From: Chondrosia reniformis
Taxonomy: Eukaryota; Porifera; Demospongiae; Chondrillida; Chondrillidae
Reading direction: 5' to 3'
Assembly (NCBI GenBank): GCA_947172415.1
Contig: OX359192.1
Coordinates: 4,962,501 to 5,026,500 of the forward strand
Length of the DNA: 64,000 bases
In this document: piece by piece, positions 12,051-22,609 of the stretch
Position numbering within the stretch: the first letter of the stretch is position 1
Layout: each line of letters starts with the position of its first letter
Position numbers and translations under genes: made by a program
Notes under the pieces: model-generated
The model's input: only the letters and a program-made list of their open reading frames with translations
The model's database searches: none
Told to the model about the DNA's origin: nothing

Positions 12051-12284
12051 AATAGGGTGAAAGGATAATTGATATGTTATATAGTCGAATTTACAGAAGG
12101 TAACCTTGTAACTTGCACTGTGTATATAGTTCTATGCATAAGTGTGATTAACATTTCAATATCAAGTCTGTTGGTAGCAGGATTGCATTATATCGGGCTA
12201 ACACTATATATTATTATTATTATTATTAAAGTGACACGTGTATGTACCTTTAATGAGTCACTTTAAGTTTATACTATACGTATA

Positions 12285-13075
12285 TACAGTACAAGTTACA
12301 AGATGCTAAGATAATCTAAATAATATAATATAATTTAATATAAATAAATAATATAATACAAATAATTCATATGGCTCCAGGAAAGGGCCTAACAACAGAG
12401 TGGACATAGTATCATAAAGTTTAGGGTATAAAACTCATTTTAAATTGAGGGATTTTTGATTTAGGTCTCCATTTGTCAGAAAACGGAGGAAAAAGTCTGC
12501 ATATAAAATGCCGTAGGACTATAGACGTCTGGCGAAGTTTTGCTTAATTAAAGTTGCAAAACAATCGAGATATAATGAAGAATTCAAGCTTACGATTGCG
12601 CAATCTAGTAATGTAAATTGATGTTTCTTTAAAGCGTCATCAACACCTAGTATGTCCTTGCCAACACATTTGGAGAATCATTTGACGTTGCAAAGACTTC
12701 ACCGCCTCGTTGCAAAAGAAGATGATCCTTTCGAGAACGGCTGTGACAAGTTGATGCTCTCCTACGAGAAGGAGCTATGGAATAAGCAAGTTGTAGCGAA
12801 AGTTAGATAAAGCGTATTTGTGTACGTTTCCGTTAAGTTTGAGGTAGAATTGTCCTTATATTGATACAAAATAAATTCCTTTAGTCGACCGTATTAAAAC
12901 TTTGGTAATTTAAGCTATGTCTTCTCTTCTTATGCATTTTGTTCATATGTTTACTTGTCCATGTGTAGAAATTAGGAGTATTTGTTGCGATCATTAAGAG
13001 AATAAAGCCTTGTTGAGTGTCAGCAACCTGAATTTACTAATTTACTACTTGATAATATATACAGTACAAGTTACA
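12285..13075 (-). mobile_element. Family B element, copy 3
   Basis: Starts with TATACAGTACAAGTTACAAG and runs through GGCTCCAGGAAAGGGCCTAA, AAATGCCGTAGGAC, CGATTGCGCAATCTAG, CAACGTC-type sequence and AGAACGGCTGTGACAAGTTG to AAGTTAGATAAAGCGTATTT. A second TATATACAGTACAAGTTACA lies at about 13060. It is colinear with the 31.1-31.9 kb copy in reverse. Confidence 0.75.
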
Positions 13076-13427
13076 ATATATATCTATAGCTATATACAGT
13101 TCAGAAGAGTTTGTGTGTCTGTTTGTTCGCATGTTTCTCTGTCGGTTTTAGGTGACATCCTAACTCTCGTTTGGGAAGTGCCCAGAGGTATTAAGTTTTC
13201 GGAAATTCGCCGAGGAGAGCGTCCAGTCTCACATTCCCCTTAAGTAAGGAAAGATGCGATTTTGGTGCAACTCATGATCAATAGGCTAAGGTCAACTATT
13301 CTTGGTGCAAGTCAATACTATTATGTCGTTCTATTGCTAAGATCAACCATTTTCTGTCATCACCAGCAAAATGTTTTTGGCTACTGTGTACCTAATTATC
13401 TTATTTGGAGCATGTTCAAAGTCTATA

Positions 13428-14064
13428 CAGTAGAATCTCGTTAACATGAAATCGGTTAACGTGAAAAATCGCTTAACACGAAAGTTTTAATTGGTCCCTA
13501 TATTTGCGCTATACTTCCCCATACATTATTATCCTTTTAACACGAAATTTGATAACACGAAAAATCGGTTATCGTGAAAGAAATGTGGCACGCACGAAGT
13601 GTTAAAATCATTTAATACGAAATTTAATTATGGCAGCTAAGCAGAAATCGTTAACCAGTAAAAAAAGGTGCAAATATTGAAGGCTATCAAACAAAGCAGT
13701 CGTCAGCATGGTGCAAAAGGTAGAATTGCAAAGGAATTCGGCATTGCCAATTCAACTTTATCTGGGACAAGACCCGTATCTTACACGCTTTTGAAACGTC
13801 AACATTCGAGCCAAAAAGGAAGCGTCTACGGATGACAAAATTTGAAGAGGACGCTTTGTTGCTTTGGTTTAAGGCTATTTGCGGCAAAAACGTACCCGTG
13901 AGGCAAGCGAATTGGCAGGACTATAATTAGCCTCTAATAAATTTTAATACTACATTTCTATGTACACTATACTTCTCTTTAAGCATTATACTGTTAACAC
14001 GAAATACTTTTAACACGAAATTTGTAAGCAGTCCCTTGGATTTCACGTTAACGAGATTCTACTG
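13428..14064 (+). mobile_element. pogo/Tigger-like DNA transposon, degenerate
   Basis: Terminal inverted repeats CAGTAGAATCTCGTTAAC...GTTAACGAGATTCTACTG are flanked on both sides by TA, the target duplication expected for Tc1/mariner-pogo elements. Internal subterminal repeats of TTAACACGAAA occur at both ends. At about 13672-13760 the plus strand reads KVQILKAIKQSSRQHGAKGR then IAKEFGIANSTLS, a CENP-B/pogo N-terminal helix-turn-helix. At about 13800-13900 a second frame gives EPKRKRLRMTKFEEDALL, the second DNA-binding helix region. The DDE catalytic domain is missing, so this is an internally deleted, non-autonomous relict. Confidence 0.85.
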
Positions 14065-14084
14065 TATATATATAGGGACATCAT

Positions 14085-14620
14085 ATGACATACATATATA
14101 AAGGCCTTGGCCTTTTATGTCCTTGTGTACAAGTTACAAAATGGTCTCTAACACTGTTGATTATGTGAATGCATGCAACCAACCGTCAGTATTCTTAGCT
14201 CCCTCACAAGGCAAATCAAATCTGCTGTGGCTATTAGCTGAGACCCCTTTAAGACTGGAAGCTTTGTTGATATATGGCATGCAGATGCATCATCTTCAGT
14301 CTATACTAAGATGTGAAAAGGTTATTGGTAGGCCATGTGTTCTACCTTGCAATTGGATGATCTGTATCAACTACTTCTCTCTATGCAGTAGTTGAGAATT
14401 TCAAAACCTGCACCAGTGTGACTAAAGTCTTGTATTGTTTAAAATGCTGATTATTCTATGGGTCTCTTGGATCTCTTTGGATTTGTAACTTGTACTGCAT
14501 GTGTAGCTAGTACTTGATTGTAATTTTAATATTATATAGTCCCTTGGACACTTCATAAATTTGTAACTTGTACTGTGTAGTACTTGATTGTAATTTAATA
14601 TATATATATACATCAATAAT
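14085..14620 (-). mobile_element. Family A foldback arm, copy 3
   Basis: Reverse orientation. Starts at an AAGGCCTTGGCCTTT palindrome and TGTACAAGTTACAAAATGGT, and ends after two terminal blocks of TTGTAACTTGTACTG. It is very close to the copy at 40.0-40.5 kb. An 89-residue open frame in the two copies (14117-14395 and 40516-40244) differs at only about six residues. I consider that frame a by-product of high DNA identity rather than a gene. Confidence 0.75.
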
Positions 14621-16175
14621 CAGCAGCTGTACAACTCTTCATGATCATCTTCTGGACCTAACCCCTGCTCCTCTGGTTTCTCCCCTAAAGGAATTATAAA
14701 TAAGTAGCAAATCATATTATCACACATTTATTTAATATTACGAGTTTGAAATCTAATTTCCAGATGCATCGGTCATTAATTGATTTCCCCATCCACTATG
14801 AATCTACATTTGACAGAGTACTCTCTTACACTTACTAGATCATAAACATCTATCCATATATATATATATATATATATAGTGCATTGACTAAACATGCACT
14901 ATTAAGCTTGATTATAGCTGTCCTAGGAGTAAGAACATTTTGTAACGTGCACTGTGTATGTACTTGATTGTAGTTGTGTATATACATCTTGTATCACAAA
15001 CATCAGGAATGCCAAAATGATAATAATATAAGCTGCCCACACAAGCAGGGAGGAAAAAGTGAACAAATATGACCACATGAAGTTTAAACGCACTATCACT
15101 TTCTATTCAAGCAAGCAACTTATATATGTTATCCATACCCATCAATTAGGCTCAATGAAAGCTAGTGAACTGGTCACCTGTACTGTATATACCCTAATGA
15201 TAACTTCCAAAATGTTTCTATCTACGTATGTATTTAATGATTTTGTGACCTTTAAATGTAGTAAACCTGACAGGCATGCAGACTTGCATCTTGTAAAAAA
15301 GTGACTGATAATTAGTGTATCATGGTTCAAGTATAGTGTAGAGATGTGTATTTAAATGGATTTGCAAAAGTTTTAGATTTGATAATCACAAATTGTTAGT
15401 TTGTGGTGTGGTTCTATATATATAGGCATTCCTTCTATGGCTAGTGATGACCTGATAGGCTTCAGCCTCTATTGGTGCCTCCTACTAGAAATGGAGGGCT
15501 GTAAGCCATGCAATCTTACTTATATATAATGAAATGAATTTGGATACATTAGCTGAATAAAGGGAAGGCTAGTATGTGTGGTATTGTGGCTTAGTGGCAC
15601 AGCATTGGTGAGTGAAGCTCGTAAACTTATTCTAAGATACCATCATTTTACTTATTTCTGAACTACATATTATGGTGATTTAGCACAGATGGGTATGGAC
15701 AACTTTCAATGAATGATAATGTTCATATATGATTATTCTCTTTGCACAATTTACCTTTGCCAGTAACACTGCAACAATTTTGGGTGGTCTACTAGTGGGG
15801 GACAAGGTGCAGCTGAGAACTATATCAGTGTTTATATATTCCTTCTGTATGTCAGTAAGTGAATTGTTCAGAAAATGTACAGTAAGCGAGATACATATAA
15901 CATCCAAGGTAACCTATATATCTTGTACATGTTTCCTTTAAATAGCCCCGGCTATATGTAATAGGTTAAGTCTTTGTGGACTAGCTTGTCTAGTCCTTGA
16001 CCCATTTCCAAACATGACAATACAAAGTGTACAGATAGGATACCGGCTGGGAGGTCGCCGGGATTAACAAGCTCCCCGTCATTAGGTAAAGGTAGGGTGT
16101 CTGGTGATGAAAAGTTAGCTAACTCTCTCCCATCTTTAGGTAGAGGGTGCCTACTGGTGGGCAAGCTAGCCCCTC
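14621..16175. other. Gene-free stretch
   Basis: AT-rich sequence with a TA-dinucleotide run near 14858-14878 and isolated family A/B terminal motifs at 14936 (TTTGTAACGTGCACTGTGTA) and 15166. I see no exon. The segment 15945-16175 just before the Penelope-like frame is less AT-rich and may belong to that element. Confidence 0.35.
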
Positions 16176-16179
16176 ACTA

Positions 16180-18710
16180 GTTATAGGAAGTGTAGCAATA
16201 AGCGGTGTAAAACATGTCCCTCTTTAGCTACTGACCTTACTTTTAAGAGTTCAGTTACTGGCAGGACCTATCAAGTCCGTAGTCCTTGTGGTCCCCTATA
16301 GGATGCCAGAGTAGGAATGTGTGTGTATCTTATTACTTGTAAACGATGTGATGTACAGTATGTAGGAGAAACCTCTCAAATGCTGAGGAGTAGAATGAAC
16401 AACCATAGGACTAGAACCAAAGGTTTTAAACCACTGTATCTCTACCATCACTTTAACTCTGATAACCATAGTTTTGATGATGCCTTGATTATGCCCATAG
16501 AACAGATACCTGAGACACCTATTTCTACTAGCCTCAGACTACTGAGAGAAGCTTTCTGGTACAAGGAACTCTGCTCTATCTACCCATATGGACTTAACGA
16601 TAACATTAAAGGCATTGGCAATATTTCATCATATGGAACCTTTTTAATCGCTTATCTCATAAAAGACGACATCGACGCTCCAATCTAAAATCGACAGGAA
16701 GTGGTAGTAATGCTACCTTCGACCCTGAATGGCTCGAAGAACGACTACCACTTTACAAGAACATAGGCTTTCTAGCCAAACTTAAACGAGATACTTTTGC
16801 ATTACCAGCTCGACACCTTCATCGTTTGTTAAATTCGGTACAATGTCTCATCGATACCCCAGAAACACCTTTTCCGCTTAGACTTATGCAATGATTAAAG
16901 ACGTTAATAAAGCACATGCTTCAGCCAGCCTACCCAAATGCTCGAAAAAACAACAGGTCAAGAAGGGTTTCTTAAAATTGTGTTTCATAATAAAGGTGTA
17001 GAAAAATAGGCCTCTCAGGGGTCTTAAACCCAAAGGTAGTGTTAGAAACTGTCCCACCCTTTACACAAAACAAAGAGTCCCTTGTGTAATTTATAGGTAT
17101 ACCCAACCGATAGGACCTCAAATCTTTAATTTTTCACAAGCCTCCAAGTCAGATGTTTTTAAAAAACCAGAACCATGTGATTGTCACAAGTCCCCCTTCG
17201 TTTACAAGCCCCTAGGCCATGTTTTAACAGGTGACCTACGTATTGTTAGTAACCCAAAACTTAGAAAACATCTTAAGAAAGGACCAAAATTTAGAGAACG
17301 TAATAACTTTAATTGGGTAACTGCTTTAAAAATGTGTAAGGAAGGTCTTAGAAAATATAAGATTGCTTGGGCCCGTAGAAAAAATGTGTCTACTTCTGAA
17401 TTTAGTGAGTGGGATTATAGCCCCTGCCGATAAGGCCTCTAATAATATAATATCTATATGTAAGTCCTACTATAGACAAATCATTAATGAAGAACTAGGC
17501 AGTACCTCGACTTATGCTAAATGTACAGTAGAACCCCAACAGTTAATTAGGAAACACATAGATTTCCTAAAACTAGAGAACTTAGAACCCAAACCAGACT
17601 GGTGTAACCTAAGCTCCATAAGAACCCTTATAGTCATAAATTCATAGTAGCCTCTCACAAATGTACTACCAAACCCCTTGCTAGATTTCTAAATTCGGCA
17701 CTCAGACTAATTCTCAAACACTTTAGAGAATACTGCCTAGATATATATAGGAATACTGGTGTAAATGCCTTTTGGATAGTAGAAAACTCACTACAAGTCT
17801 TAGATAGTCTTAGGTCTATACCCACTAGAAAAGCCCAATTAGCTAGTTTTATCTTATATAGAGCGATCCCCCATAACCTACTTAAAGACAAAATTACTAA
17901 CCTTATTCGTAGTGCCTATGCTTGTAGGAAGTCCCAATATATAGAAGTCTGTCAGGATAAAGCCTTTTGGTCTAACAATGTCTCCAATAAAACAGACACA
18001 GAAGTTCATTTAGTAGAGCTCTTTAATTACCTTATTGACAACATTTATGTTTGTGTAAGCAGTTCTGTATTTAAGCAATGTGTAGGTATACCTATGGGTA
18101 CTCACTGTGCCCCTGTAGTTGCTAATCTTTTTCTGTTTGCCTATGAGTATGAGTTTATGAAAGGACTACTTAAGGATAACATCACCCTAGCTATTATATT
18201 TTCCAATACTTATAGGTATATTAATGACCTTTTATGTATTAACAACAAGGAGTTTTGAACTGTCAATTAGCCAGCCCTAGAAAATCCCCTTTTAGACTTA
18301 GATATGACCATTACTAGTAATCAATTTATTACTAAAGTATATGATAAACGAGAGGACTTTAACTTTAATATAGTAAATTTCCCCCATTTAGATAGTAATA
18401 TTCCTGATACCCCAGCCTATGGTGTCTTTATTTCACAACTATTTAGGTATTCCTAAATATGTAGTGACTTTTGCAGTTTTAAGGCTAAATATTTGCAGTT
18501 AAGCAGTAGGCTTATTAAGCAGGGTTACAAATACTTAAGCTAAAATCAACCTTTGAAACCTTCCTTATCCGGCAGCCTCTAGTTAGAATCAAGTTTAAGC
18601 AAAAAGTAGCTAGTATGCTTAAGGACTGTCTTGTGTTACCACATATTGTGTTACCCCACCTCCAAAGGAATGTTACTACTATAAGACCTAAGGGTGGACT
18701 CAAGTAATAT
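16180..18710 (+). mobile_element. Naiad-type Penelope-like retroelement, degenerate
   Basis: Domain order is endonuclease first. At about 16184-16688 a CCHH-type zinc motif (KCSNKRCKTCPSL) leads into a GIY-YIG endonuclease: VYLITCKRCDVQYVGETSQ, then RSRMNNHR. At 17161-17250 is a linker with the CxC motif (PCDCHKSPFVYKPLGHVLTG). From about 17300 the reverse transcriptase follows, with CVGIPMGTHCAPVVANLFLF at about 18078 and RYINDLLCINN at about 18215. Canonical animal Penelope elements carry the endonuclease at the C-terminus. The permuted order with CxC linker defines the Naiad clade. The copy is dead: stops at 16687 and elsewhere, YIND where YIDD is required, and the motif-A aspartate region reads SFILYRAIPHNLL. 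Ends are not defined. Confidence 0.85.
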
Positions 18711-18872
18711 GTCCTACTTGTGTCTATAGTTAGCCTGAGTCTGTTTTACCAGTACAAGCAAGATTAATAATAGATTTAATTTATAAAAATAAATTTCATC
18801 ATGTGTTTTAATTAACACCTTATGTGGGTTTTGGCGCTAAAATAGTGTATATAAGGCCCATTGATTTAGCAT

Positions 18873-19095
18873 AGAGAGCCAAGGATTCACAGAAGATCAA
18901 GATAAAGAAAAAGACAAAGACTCCCAGGATCACTTATGAAGGGTGGAATTCCCAGAAATGGCTGTCTGACCCAGTGGTGAAGAAGATGAAAGAAGGAAGA
19001 AAAGATTCCTGTATCTTCATCCAAAGCTCTCTTCAGGTTTATAGGCTCTTTTACAGAATAGGCATAGCATGTAGGAAAATGGTATCTTAGATTTT
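18873..19095 (+). repeat. Family D inverted-repeat arm, left
   Basis: This block (AGACAAAGACTCCCAGGATC, GGTGGAATTCCCAGAAATGG, CATCCAAAGCTCTCTTCAGG, AGGCATAGCATGTAGGAAAA) is the reverse complement of 20431-20668, giving a large inverted repeat about 1.8 kb across. Diverged single arms occur at 53417-53598 and 58318-58395. Confidence 0.8.
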
Positions 19096-19269
19096 TCATA
19101 TGTATACTGAATGGACCAATTTCTCTAGGTACAGTGTTATATTATACGTAAGTGCAGAATTAGTTATACTTGGGTATAGAAAGCGTATAATAATTAGGAT
19201 AAGTGATCATGATTTTGTTAATTGTAATAGAATAAGAATATCTTCTAACTGCATCAAACTTATCTTTTG

Positions 19270-19815
19270 GATGGTCCATCTTTGATAATTTGAGCGTCTG
19301 CGTCTAAAGATGCAATTTTTTGTTGGATGTTTTGACCCTGGGGGTCTTGTTCAGCGACTGAAGATGGGAAGAAGGTGTCGTCTTTTATGGACACCTCTTC
19401 CCACCATTATTGCTGAGGTCATCAGTTAGTCTAGGTTCATTCTCACCTAACACTGTTGAATTGCCAGTACTTCCTTGATTCTCCTTCTGTCCAGTTTTCA
19501 GGGAGTGAATAGCTAGGCTGTTATTCACATCACGCAACCTGACGGCACGTTTGTGCTCTGTCATACTGATCTTTAGTGTTCTTCTTGTTTCTCCTCCTGT
19601 TTTTTACCAATGCTTCTGTTTCCCCTTCTTCCCCTGGAAATGATGTAACTGATGACGTCACTGATAATGGTGGGATTGGGTGTAAATAAAAAGGAGACAC
19701 CTTCTTACTATCTTCAGTTGCTGAAGAAGACTCCCAAGGCGAAAACGTCAGACGGAAACGAGAATGAAAAACTGTGTCTTAAGACGCTCAAATTATCAAA
19801 AGACAAAAGATATAT
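19270..19815. repeat. Nested inverted repeat with hammerhead-like sequences
   Basis: GATAATTTGAGCGTCTGCGT near 19283 is matched in inverse by GACGCTCAAATTATCAAAAG near 19787. Related blocks (GGGAAGAAGGTGTCGTC..GGACACC and GGAGACACCTTCTTAC..CTTCAG) extend the arms to the centre. Each arm carries a CTGAA(G/C)A-AGAC...AAAAC sequence resembling a decayed hammerhead core. A similar sequence lies at 32310-32345. Within family D the pair may be the original internal structure. Confidence 0.55.
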
Positions 19816-20165
19816 ATGTACATTGCTAATGAATGTACATAAAATGATGATTTAATATTTTGATATCTTTATAAATGTAACTTTTAACAAGCAGTACCAT
19901 CCTTAGGCTGATGAAATCAGACCTTATGAATTGTATGATAAGGTATAACTATTGATCAGATTTCTAGTGTAAATGGATGGATCCTGCTTATCTTTACTAT
20001 TAAAGGAAGATGATAACCAATAGCGAACTGCATGCATCTAGGGTACTTACATGATAGAAATACGACAACCAATTATGTGACAGCTATTTACTTATTAAGG
20101 ATGTCTTATTAAGGTTAATTGTATAATAATTGCATGACATTGTTAATGTGTTTCTTATTATCTAG

Positions 20166-22609
20166 GGCTTTATGCATCCTTTAATAGCAAGGATGTTCTG
20201 GGGAGTTGGAATAGAAAGCAGAATAGGGTTTTCTCCTTTTCAGTATTGTAACGGAACTGCCAGAGCTTCGCTAGTCTCACAACACAATTATGACTATCTT
20301 ACTGCGGACTCCACATATCCAGATATATTTTTTGTGGATTTTGCTGGCTCTGGAGTGGTCCACTTGCTAGGTATACATTCATATAAAATAACAATTCTCA
20401 TATGTAAAGTGCCTATATACATGAAAATCTAAGATACCTTTTCCTACATGCTATGCCTATTCTGTAAAAGAGCCTATAGGGGAACTAAACCTGAAGAGAG
20501 CTTTGGATGAAGATACAGGAGTCTTTTCTTCTGTCTTTTCCCTTCTTTCATTTTCTTCTCCACTGGGTCAGACAGCCATTTCTGGGAATTCCACCCTTCA
20601 TCAGTGATCCTGGGAGTCTTTGTCTTTTTCTTTATCTTAATATTCTGTGAATGCTTGGCTCTCTATGTAATGTATGAGCCTGACCTGCTGTTAACACATA
20701 GTCTAAATACCAATCTACATACACTTCTAAACTGTAATGATTGTAATTATTACCTCTCCATGGCAATGCCCAATAATGACTATTGTATTTTGTTTATGAA
20801 GGTAATAAAGTAGAAAATGCTAAACAGCGACAGCCCCTGTATTTTTTAATTTCTACTTCCAGTTGGTGTGCTTACTCAAATATGTAATACGTAGTTATAG
20901 CACAGGAGTTAAGACTATGGTCTAAGTATAAGATGAGGCAGAATAATTACGTATATCTCATCAGAGGTCCAAAGCAATGGGCTATAACTGATTGATGCTC
21001 CATTGTCACAGCATTTGGACATCCTGGGAAGTGATTTCACTAAGTATTTTACTTTATTCAGCTTTGACTGTCATATTCTATCACTTGGGCTGTTACATAG
21101 AATTCATTTGTGACCCTCAGGATGGAGCCCAAATTTTCCCAGTGCGGGCTGTGAGGTAAACATCATTACTATAATAGGTTACACACTTATACAGTAGAAA
21201 CTGGTTAACATGAACATGGATTGCATGTACTAAATTTTGTAAGCTAAATTTCTCAAACATGCAGAATCTTCTTTAATACAAAAGACTACCAGTTAATGTA
21301 AATGGGTTTAGTTATTGTTCTGATTATCATCTATTTCTGATAAATTGTTTCACCACTTATTGTATTAGTGTAAATGGAGACTACTTACATGTATGTACTT
21401 TGTAGTTAGTATATGTAAGAGAATAAACATAAATATAACATTGTTAAGGTTATTGTAGCTCTGTAGCAGACACTGGTGGTCATAGCCAGTTATCACAAAT
21501 TAGATTCTCAACAATCTCTTTTCAGTGTTTTCCTTTTTGTGATGTTTGAGAATAACTAGTCGTTTTGTTATCACTTTGATTATTCAGGAGTGTTTTATTA
21601 TTCGTTATTTAACTCATGATCATTTCTTGTTTTACAGTGGATTTTGGGGTTTGCTTTGTGTTGGTCTGTTCTACAAACCTTGTTTGATTAAGGAATTCTA
21701 CTTTGCCACATGCTTTTGTGAAGACTTCCTTGAAGGTTCTCTCAGGGATTTGGTATGCGTCTACAATATGCCATTGCAATTTGTGTAAACCAATGAGAGT
21801 AATAAAATAGTTCCTATTGTGATTTCATGTATATAGTTGGATGGTAATGGCAGAGGATATATGTTTGGATATCAGCTTGCTGGTGGACTCCTAATTATTG
21901 CATTGGCTGTACTATTTTGCACAACTCCTTTCTTTCTGTTGTGGTTGATTCCTGTGAAGACAATTTATTATGCAACTGGATTGCGTTGGTAAGGAAATGA
22001 TACCAATTTGTAAATTGCATGCATTCAACCCACTACATACCATGTTATGCTTGAGGAACACATCTTAAACTCTCTCCACATATATATGCACCCTTAAAAT
22101 GAATGTAAGATAGAAGTAGAGATGACCAGTATTGCAACAGTGAATAGCACATCTGGTAAAATATTGAAACAAGCCAGTGACCGTGATCGAGAGATACAGC
22201 AACCATACAGAAGTGGTATATTAACTTGGTGCATCATGGACAGCTGAAGTAGGATGTTGTGACCAAATATTTGTACATATACATATATGTACAGGTAGAT
22301 ATACGTACGTAGGTATAATGGCAAGCTGATGAAATCTTCATTCAGTGTCCATAGAAATATATTCCTCACGGGAGAGTATATGTACTATATAATTGTTGAT
22401 AATCCTGCCATAGTAAAGATACAGCTGCTACTGTACCTGTTTAGTAATTTCCATAAAACTTACACTATAAATCATGTGCATACTTTAAGATTTAATATGT
22501 TGTTTACAGGATATTCTGCTTTCCAAGCGAGGGCAGAGGTGCATGTAGTCAACTTCAAAGGAAAACATGCTATTCATGCATTTTGGTGAGATTGGGGATC
22601 CACCATTGA
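20166..22609 (+). CDS. Unrecognised multi-pass membrane protein, 3' exons
   Basis: Five exons join in phase with consensus splice sites: 20166-20370, 21062-21155, 21638-21752, 21837-21988 and 22510-22609 (stop TGA). They encode at least 221 residues. Exon 1 contains GFMHPLIARMFWGVGIES and an N-glycosylation-like NGT. A hydrophobic helix spans the exon 1/2 junction (FAGSGVVHLLALTVIFYHLG), exon 3 has GFWGLLCVGLFY, and exon 4 has a long hydrophobic segment (YQLAGGLLIIALAVLF, then PFFLLWLIPV). The basic, cysteine-bearing tail ends RLGIHH. Upstream exons must exist, since exon 1 begins at an acceptor in phase 0, but I could not find them in the repeat-rich DNA before it. I recognise no family. The last 40 bases overlap PTS in antisense. 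Confidence 0.6.
20431..20668 (-). repeat. Family D inverted-repeat arm, right
   Basis: Reverse complement of 18873-19095, with an extra pyrimidine-rich insertion (CTTCTGTCTTTTCCC). It lies in the first intron of the membrane-protein gene, so exon 1 of that gene sits between the two arms. Confidence 0.8.
22085..22255. repeat. Family C foldback fragment
   Basis: GAAGTAGAGATGACCAGTAT..AATAGCACATCTGGTAAAA and the AGTGACCGTGAT...CAGAAGTGG region resemble, with many differences, the left arm of the perfect palindrome at 42373-42551. It lies in the last intron of the membrane-protein gene. Confidence 0.45.

Noticed and set aside
14117..14395. 90-residue frame conserved with 40244-40516
   Set aside because: Both lie in family A repeat copies, and other copies do not keep the frame. 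Conservation reflects recent DNA duplication.
17524..17540. CAGTAGAACCCCAACAG as another pogo-type terminus
   Set aside because: It lies within the Penelope-like coding frame (CTVEPQQLI) and lacks a partner.
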